From positions 1 to 9,215 of the forward strand of contig JAOPYS010000258.1 in assembly GCA_025964465.1 (NCBI GenBank): 9,215 nt of DNA, written 5' to 3'. Below the pieces are notes generated by a model, which was given only the letters and a program-made list of their open reading frames with translations, was not told the origin of the DNA and searched no databases. This DNA comes from Thermoleophilia bacterium (GTDB taxonomy: Bacteria; Actinomycetota; Thermoleophilia; Gaiellales; SKUG01). Every line of letters begins with the position of its first letter. The stretch's first letter is position 1. Made by a program: the position numbers and the translations under genes. Positions 5,924-9,215 of the stretch are shown here, in pieces.

Positions 5924-5946
5924 CGGGCGGCACTTGTGGTCGCCCG
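5924..5946 (+). promoter_or_regulatory. Leader hairpin able to compete with the palindrome
   Basis: CGGGCG (5924-5929) pairs with CGCCCG (5941-5946); a G-T and a C-G pair extend the stem to 8 bp with a 7-base loop. The GGGCG arm at 5925-5929 could instead pair with CGCCC at 5897-5901 of the upstream palindrome, so the two hairpins could be alternatives. Regulation by such switching is inference. Confidence 0.3.
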
Positions 5947-6044
5947 TCGGCAATTCCGGGGAGCGGCGTCCACCGCACGACACGACGAGCTCCTGGAGAC
6001 GGAACCCTGCCTGACACCACCGCACACGGAACGACCACGACGAC

Positions 6045-6049
6045 GGAGG
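6045..6049 (+). promoter_or_regulatory. Ribosome binding site of infC
   Basis: GGAGG seven bases before ATG 6057. This decides for a standard ATG start with strong initiation, unlike the rare AUU-type start codon that E. coli infC uses for autoregulation. Confidence 0.85.
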
Positions 6050-6056
6050 CCCGCCG

Positions 6057-6749
6057 ATGAGGCCCCGAGGTGGTCGAAAGACCGACAACGAGCGCGATCG
6101 AGGTCCGCAGACGCGGATCAACGAGATGATCCGCGTCCGTGAGGTCCAGCTGATCGGCGAGGACGGCGCCAACCGCGGCATCGTCCCGATCGCCGAGGCG
6201 CAGCGCTACGCGGAGGAGAAGTCCCTCGACCTGGTCGAGATCTCCCCGACGGCGAAGCCCCCGGTCTGCCGCGTGATGGACCACGGCAAGTGGAAGTACG
6301 AGCAGAACATCAAGGCCAAGGAAGCTCGGAAGAACCGCAGCCAGATCATCACCAAGGAGATCAAGTACCGGCCGAAGATCGGCAAGGCAGACTACGAGAC
6401 CAAGACCAACCACGTGCGGCGGTTCCTCGACGCCGACGACAAGGTCAAGGTCACGATCATGTTCCGCGGGCGCGAGATGGCGCACCCCGAGCTCGGGCGC
6501 AACATCCTCGAGCGCGTGGCGCAGGACGTCTCCGACATGGCGACGGTCGAGACCAAGCCCAACCTCGAGGGCCGCAACATGACCATGATGCTGGCGCCCG
6601 TGAAGAAGAAGGAGCCCGTCGTGGTGAAGCCCGAGGCGGCCGAGAGCAACGGGGACTCCCCGGCGCCCGACGCCCCCGCGGAGGCGCCCGTGGCCACCGA
6701 AGCATCGACCCCGGCAGCGGCCGGGACGGAAGACGCGGCTTCCGCCTGA
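6057..6749 (+). CDS. infC: Translation initiation factor IF-3
   Basis: IF-3 binds the 30S subunit, keeps 50S from joining and checks the start codon-initiator tRNA pairing. The 230-residue product has a basic N-terminal extension (1-18), the IF3 N domain (about 19-88, with R-I-N-E-M-I-R and the signature K-P-P-V-C-R-V-M-D-H-G-K at 67-78), a Lys-rich linker, and the C domain (about 96-182, with K-V-K-V-T-I-M-F-R-G-R-E at 129-140 and G-R-N-M-T-M-M-L-A-P at 172-181). A further 48-residue Ala/Pro/Glu tail follows; E. coli IF-3 has 180 residues in all, and several actinobacterial IF-3s carry comparable tails. The start is fixed by GGAGG seven bases upstream. It is the first gene of an operon with rpmI (53 bases on) and rplT. 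A ~250-base leader with a palindrome precedes it, where ribosomal-protein feedback could act. Confidence 0.98.
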   Translation: MRPRGGRKTDNERDRGPQTRINEMIRVREVQLIGEDGANRGIVPIAEAQRYAEEKSLDLVEISPTAKPPVCRVMDHGKWKYEQNIKAKEARKNRSQIITKEIKYRPKIGKADYETKTNHVRRFLDADDKVKVTIMFRGREMAHPELGRNILERVAQDVSDMATVETKPNLEGRNMTMMLAPVKKKEPVVVKPEAAESNGDSPAPDAPAEAPVATEASTPAAAGTEDAASA

Positions 6750-6802
6750 CGGCGCGAAGCACGGCGAGAAGACCAACGACCCAGGGAACGGGTGAGTCAA
6801 CA

Positions 6803-7009
6803 ATGCCTAAGATGAAGACCAAGAGTGCGGCCAAGAAGCGGTTCAAGGTGACCGCCACCGGCAAGATCATGCACAAGAACGCGTTCTCCAGCCACAACAT
6901 GGAGCACAAGTCGCGCAAGCGAAAGCGCCAGTTCCGCGTGGACCACGCCGTCGCGCCGAGCGACATGAAGGAAGTCAAGGCCCTGCTCGGGTCGTACTTC
7001 AAGCGCTGA
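6803..7009 (+). CDS. rpmI: 50S ribosomal protein L35
   Basis: A 68-residue, strongly basic protein of the large ribosomal subunit. It shows the L35 pattern from its first residues: M-P-K-M-K-T-K-S-A-A-K-K-R-F-K, then G-K-I-M-H-K-N-A, H-N-M-E-H-K-S-R-K-R-K-R, and an end in L-L-G-S-Y-F-K-R. Length is within a few residues of the family norm. GGTGAG about six bases upstream serves as ribosome site. It lies between infC and rplT, the usual bacterial order, with gaps of 53 and 47 bases and no hairpin between, so co-transcription is expected. Confidence 0.97.
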   Translation: MPKMKTKSAAKKRFKVTATGKIMHKNAFSSHNMEHKSRKRKRQFRVDHAVAPSDMKEVKALLGSYFKR

Positions 7010-7056
7010 CCCACCGCACCGAAGACCGCTCTCTCCCCCCGAAAGGCTCCAACTTC

Positions 7057-7461
7057 ATGGCACGCGTCAAGCGCTCCGTCGCAGCGAACAAGAAGCGACG
7101 AACGATCCTCAAGCAGGCCAAGGGCTACAACGGGCAGAAGTCCAATGTGTACCGCCGCGCGAAGGAGCAGGTCTACAAGAGCCTGCAGTACACCTACCGC
7201 GACCGGCGCGTGCGCAAGCGCGAGTTCCGCAAGCTCTGGGTGACCCGCATCAACGCTGCGGCACGCCTCAACGGCCTCAGCTACAGCCGCTTCATGCACG
7301 GGCTCAAGCTGGCCGAGATCGACGTCGACCGCAAGGTCCTCGCCGACATCGCCGTGCACGACATGCCGACCTTCGCCGTCCTCGCGGAGGCCGCCACGCT
7401 GGCGCTCTCCGAGGAGGCCAAGGAGCGCGAGGCCGCCAAGGCCGAGCCCGCGACGGCCTGA
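7057..7461 (+). CDS. rplT: 50S ribosomal protein L20
   Basis: L20 binds 23S rRNA early in 50S assembly and, in several bacteria, represses its own infC-rpmI-rplT operon by binding the mRNA. The 134-residue product starts with the typical M-A-R-V-K-R-S-V and carries K-K-R-R-T-I-L-K-Q-A-K-G-Y, R-R-V-R-K-R-E-F-R-K-L-W-V-T-R-I-N-A-A and the signature N-G-L-S-Y-S-R-F-M-H-G-L (near 72-83). The family core ends near residue 116; the last ~18 residues form a Glu/Ala/Lys tail longer than in E. coli L20. A GAAAGG site lies about 10 bases upstream of the ATG. The TGA at 7459-7461 is immediately followed by coding sequence of the methyltransferase frame, so the genes are tightly linked. Confidence 0.98.
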   Translation: MARVKRSVAANKKRRTILKQAKGYNGQKSNVYRRAKEQVYKSLQYTYRDRRVRKREFRKLWVTRINAAARLNGLSYSRFMHGLKLAEIDVDRKVLADIAVHDMPTFAVLAEAATLALSEEAKEREAAKAEPATA

Positions 7462-7514
7462 CGGTCATCAGCGACGACACGATCACCAGCGGGCAGAACG
7501 CACAGCTGAAGCTG

Positions 7515-8303
7515 GTGCGCAAGCTCGCGCGAAGGCGCTCTCGGGAGACCGAGGGCGCCTTCGTCGTGGAGGGCGAGGACCTGGTCATCGCCGGCCTGGA
7601 GACGGGCGCCACGGCGCGTGTGCTGCTCGTGGATGCGGAGCGGCCGCCGGACCTGCCGGAGCGGCTCGTGCGCTGCCCCGTGCTGCGGGTGGAGCCGAAG
7701 CTGCTGGCCGACGCGAGCGACATGCCGCACCCGCCACGCGTGATCGGGATCTTCGACCTGCCCGCGCCCCGTGACCTCGCGCGTGAGCTGGATGCGCGTT
7801 CTGCATCGGGGGCCACGGGCCCGTGGATCGCGATGGACGGGCTCGTCGATCCGGGCAACGTGGGGACGGTGCTGCGCACGGCGGCGGCGCTCGGTGCTGG
7901 CGGGGTCGTGACGCTGCCAGGCACCGCCGACCCGCTCGGCGGCAAGGCCGCGCGCGCCAGCATGGGCGCGTGCTTCCGGTTGCCGGTCGTGCGTCTGGAC
8001 GCGCCGTCGGTCGACGTGGCCGCGGAGCTCGACGCCGTCCGCGCCGCCGTGCCCGCGCTGTGCGTGGTGGTGCTCGACGCGACGGGGCGCACACCGCTGT
8101 GGGACGTCCCGCTCGACGCGTCGACCATCGTCGTCGTCGGCGGCGAACGCTCGGGCATCTCCGAGGCGGTGCGCGCCGTGGCCGACGTGACCGCATCGAT
8201 CCCCCAGGCGGTCGAGGTGGAGAGCGTCAACGCCGGGGTCGCGGCATCCTTCGCGCTCTACGAGTGGGCGCGACGTCGGGGGACGGACGGAGGCGGGGCA
8301 TGA
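7515..8303 (+). CDS. TrmH/SpoU-family RNA 2'-O-methyltransferase
   Basis: A SPOUT-fold enzyme expected to transfer a methyl group from S-adenosylmethionine to a ribose 2'-OH in rRNA or tRNA. From GTG 7515 it has 262 residues: a substrate-binding domain (1-90, with G-A-F-V-V-E-G at 14-20) and the catalytic knot domain with motif 1 at 111-122 (V-D-P-G-N-V-G-T-V-L-R-T), motif 2 at 209-215 (G-G-E-R-S-G-I) and motif 3 at 236-250 (E-S-V-N-A-G-V-A-A-S-F-A-L-Y-E). The start is doubtful: the frame stays open back past 7461 and there encodes I-T-S-G-Q-N-A-Q-L-K-L-V, a conserved N-terminal segment of this family, yet I find no ATG, GTG or TTG before 7515. A rare start such as CTG 7458 or ATC 7467 may be used. 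This gene is common after rplT, before pheS. Whether the target is 23S rRNA or tRNA cannot be told. Confidence 0.93.
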   Translation: MRKLARRRSRETEGAFVVEGEDLVIAGLETGATARVLLVDAERPPDLPERLVRCPVLRVEPKLLADASDMPHPPRVIGIFDLPAPRDLARELDARSASGATGPWIAMDGLVDPGNVGTVLRTAAALGAGGVVTLPGTADPLGGKAARASMGACFRLPVVRLDAPSVDVAAELDAVRAAVPALCVVVLDATGRTPLWDVPLDASTIVVVGGERSGISEAVRAVADVTASIPQAVEVESVNAGVAASFALYEWARRRGTDGGGA

Positions 8304-9016
8304 CGTACGCGATCGCACACCGCGGCCTGTCGGTCGCCCACGTCGAGAACACGCTCGCTGCGTTCGAGGGTGCGCTCGCGCTCGGGCACGTGATCGAGGT
8401 CGACGTGCGCTGCACGCACGATGCCGTTCCCGTGTGCACGCACGACGCCAGCCTCGCGCGCACGTGGGGTGCGTCGGTGAAGGTCGGCCTGCTCGAGCAT
8501 GCGGCGCTCGCCGAGGTGGCGCCGGCCCTGCCCACGCTCGCGGAGGTGCTCGACCTGGCCCTCTCGCACGACGGAGCGGTGATGCTCGACGTCAAGGTGT
8601 CGCGGCCCCGTGCGATCGAGGCGATCGAGGCGGTCGTGGCGGCGTCGGGCATGCGCTGGAACGACGGTCGCCAGCTGCGCCGCGGCGAGCAGCTCGACCC
8701 GGGCACCGCGACGTTCCAGAGCGCCGACGCGCAGCTGCTGCAGGCCTTCCGGTCACGCACGGGCGCGGGATGTGTGGAGCTGGTCAAGGGCGCGTCGAGC
8801 GCGCGCGAGCTGATCCTGACGGCGCCGTTCATCATGGCCTACGCGCAGGGCGTCACCATCCCGGACGCCCTCGCCACGCGTGGGATGCTGCGCACGCTGC
8901 GCGGCCTGCGCCTGGGCACCTACGTCTACACGGTCAACGACCAGGACCGCTTCGAAGAACTCGCCGCCAACGGCGCGAGCGGCGTCTACACCGACACCGT
9001 CGACGTCGTCGGCTGA
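8300..9016 (+). CDS. Glycerophosphodiester phosphodiesterase family protein
   Basis: A 238-residue GDPD-family enzyme, expected to hydrolyse glycerophosphodiesters to glycerol-3-phosphate and an alcohol using a divalent metal. Seen: H7-R8-G9 near the start, E16-N17-T18, the metal-binding E33-x-D35, a second catalytic-type H48-D49, P-T-L-A-E-V-L near 75, M-L-D-V-K-V near 94, and the C-terminal barrel strands Y-V-Y-T-V-N-D and G-A-S-G-V-Y-T-D-T. No signal peptide is seen, so it is probably cytosolic and recycles phospholipid head groups. It begins inside the methyltransferase stop (ATGA, 8300-8303) with GGAGG six bases upstream, so the two are translationally coupled. The region 115-165 is somewhat unusual in sequence but the barrel looks complete. 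The exact substrate is unknown. Confidence 0.93.
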   Translation: MTYAIAHRGLSVAHVENTLAAFEGALALGHVIEVDVRCTHDAVPVCTHDASLARTWGASVKVGLLEHAALAEVAPALPTLAEVLDLALSHDGAVMLDVKVSRPRAIEAIEAVVAASGMRWNDGRQLRRGEQLDPGTATFQSADAQLLQAFRSRTGAGCVELVKGASSARELILTAPFIMAYAQGVTIPDALATRGMLRTLRGLRLGTYVYTVNDQDRFEELAANGASGVYTDTVDVVG

Positions 9017-9215
9017 GCTGCCCCCCCGAGCGCCTGCTCGGCCGTTCGCACCAGCGCCGCCGATGCGGTGAACCACTCGTCCCACGACGCGTCGTCGCTC
9101 GCGAACGCGGGGTCGAACGTCGTCATGCCGTCCGTGGCCGCGAGCTCGGCGAGCGAGTCGTGCAGCGTGCGGGCGGCGCCGGTGATGCGGTCCATCTCGC
9201 CGAGCAGGTACGCCG
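8986..9215 (-). CDS. Partial uncharacterised protein entering from the right edge
   Basis: A - strand frame runs in from the window edge (at least 76 codons) and stops at 8986-8988. The visible part is acidic and Ala-rich and looks helical (M-D-R-I-T-G-A-A-R-T-L-H-D-S-L, then W-D-E-W-F-T-A-S-A-A-L). I do not recognise it. An internal ATG at 9195 could be a start, but the frame is open beyond it, so the true start is probably outside. Its last 31 bases overlap the 3' end of the phosphodiesterase gene tail to tail. The composition is protein-like and nothing else explains 9017-9215, but a chance frame is possible. Confidence 0.5.
   Translation of the reverse strand, partial: AYLLGEMDRITGAARTLHDSLAELAATDGMTTFDPAFASDDASWDEWFTASAALVRTAEQALGGAAQPTTSTVSV
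9026..9041 (+). terminator. Possible weak terminator after the phosphodiesterase gene
   Basis: CCGAGC (9026-9031) pairs with GCTCGG (9036-9041) around GCCT, preceded by a run of C. It begins 10 bases after the phosphodiesterase stop. It lies inside the convergent - strand frame, so it may be coding coincidence. Confidence 0.3.

Noticed and set aside
5679..6803. 374-codon - strand frame across the infC leader and gene
   Set aside because: Antisense shadow of infC, which is certain from its motifs; the product resembles no protein family.

Overview
The window is GC-rich throughout, has Shine-Dalgarno-led genes, and carries the order infC-rpmI-rplT followed by a TrmH/SpoU methyltransferase. This fits a high-GC actinobacterium. 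Thermoleophilia/Solirubrobacterales is a guess from general character, not something the sequence proves. I see no insertion sequence, phage gene, CRISPR array or tRNA.

Left part (1-1398, + strand): about 350 bases without a secure gene lead into a family 9 (heptosyltransferase-like) glycosyltransferase. A perfect 13-bp hairpin (1431-1462) separates it from a convergent gene and can serve as terminator for both.

Middle part (1509-5682, - strand): four genes in the order of transcription C, B, VOC, A. Genes A (1509-2867) and B (4237-4839) are paralogues of a family I do not recognise. They share about 120 collinear residues with a conserved N-L-x-P-R-G-P-A-K block and a V-F-W-x-P-F-S block, then diverge into low-complexity tails. 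A has nine KPAPT-containing repeats and a long Thr/Pro/Ala tail; B has a short Ala/Pro/Gly tail. Gene C (5038-5682) is unrelated in sequence but follows the same plan: a compact N-terminal part and a Pro/Tyr-rich repeat tail. Between A and B sits a two-domain VOC protein resembling mycobacterial Cfp30B. Each of the four genes is followed by its own GC-rich hairpin without a T tract, so they look like separate transcription units rather than an operon.

Right part (5683-9016, + strand): a 374-base gap between the divergent gene C and infC holds a likely extended -10 promoter, a near-perfect 22-bp palindrome, three CACGCGT motifs and possible alternative RNA hairpins. Then come infC, rpmI and rplT (translation initiation factor IF3, L35, L20). 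They run directly into a TrmH-family RNA methyltransferase whose coding frame extends upstream of its only standard start codon, and a glycerophosphodiester phosphodiesterase joined to it by an ATGA overlap. A - strand reading frame enters from the right edge and overlaps the phosphodiesterase tail to tail.

The best candidate for something undescribed is the A/B/C set of tailed proteins of unknown function.
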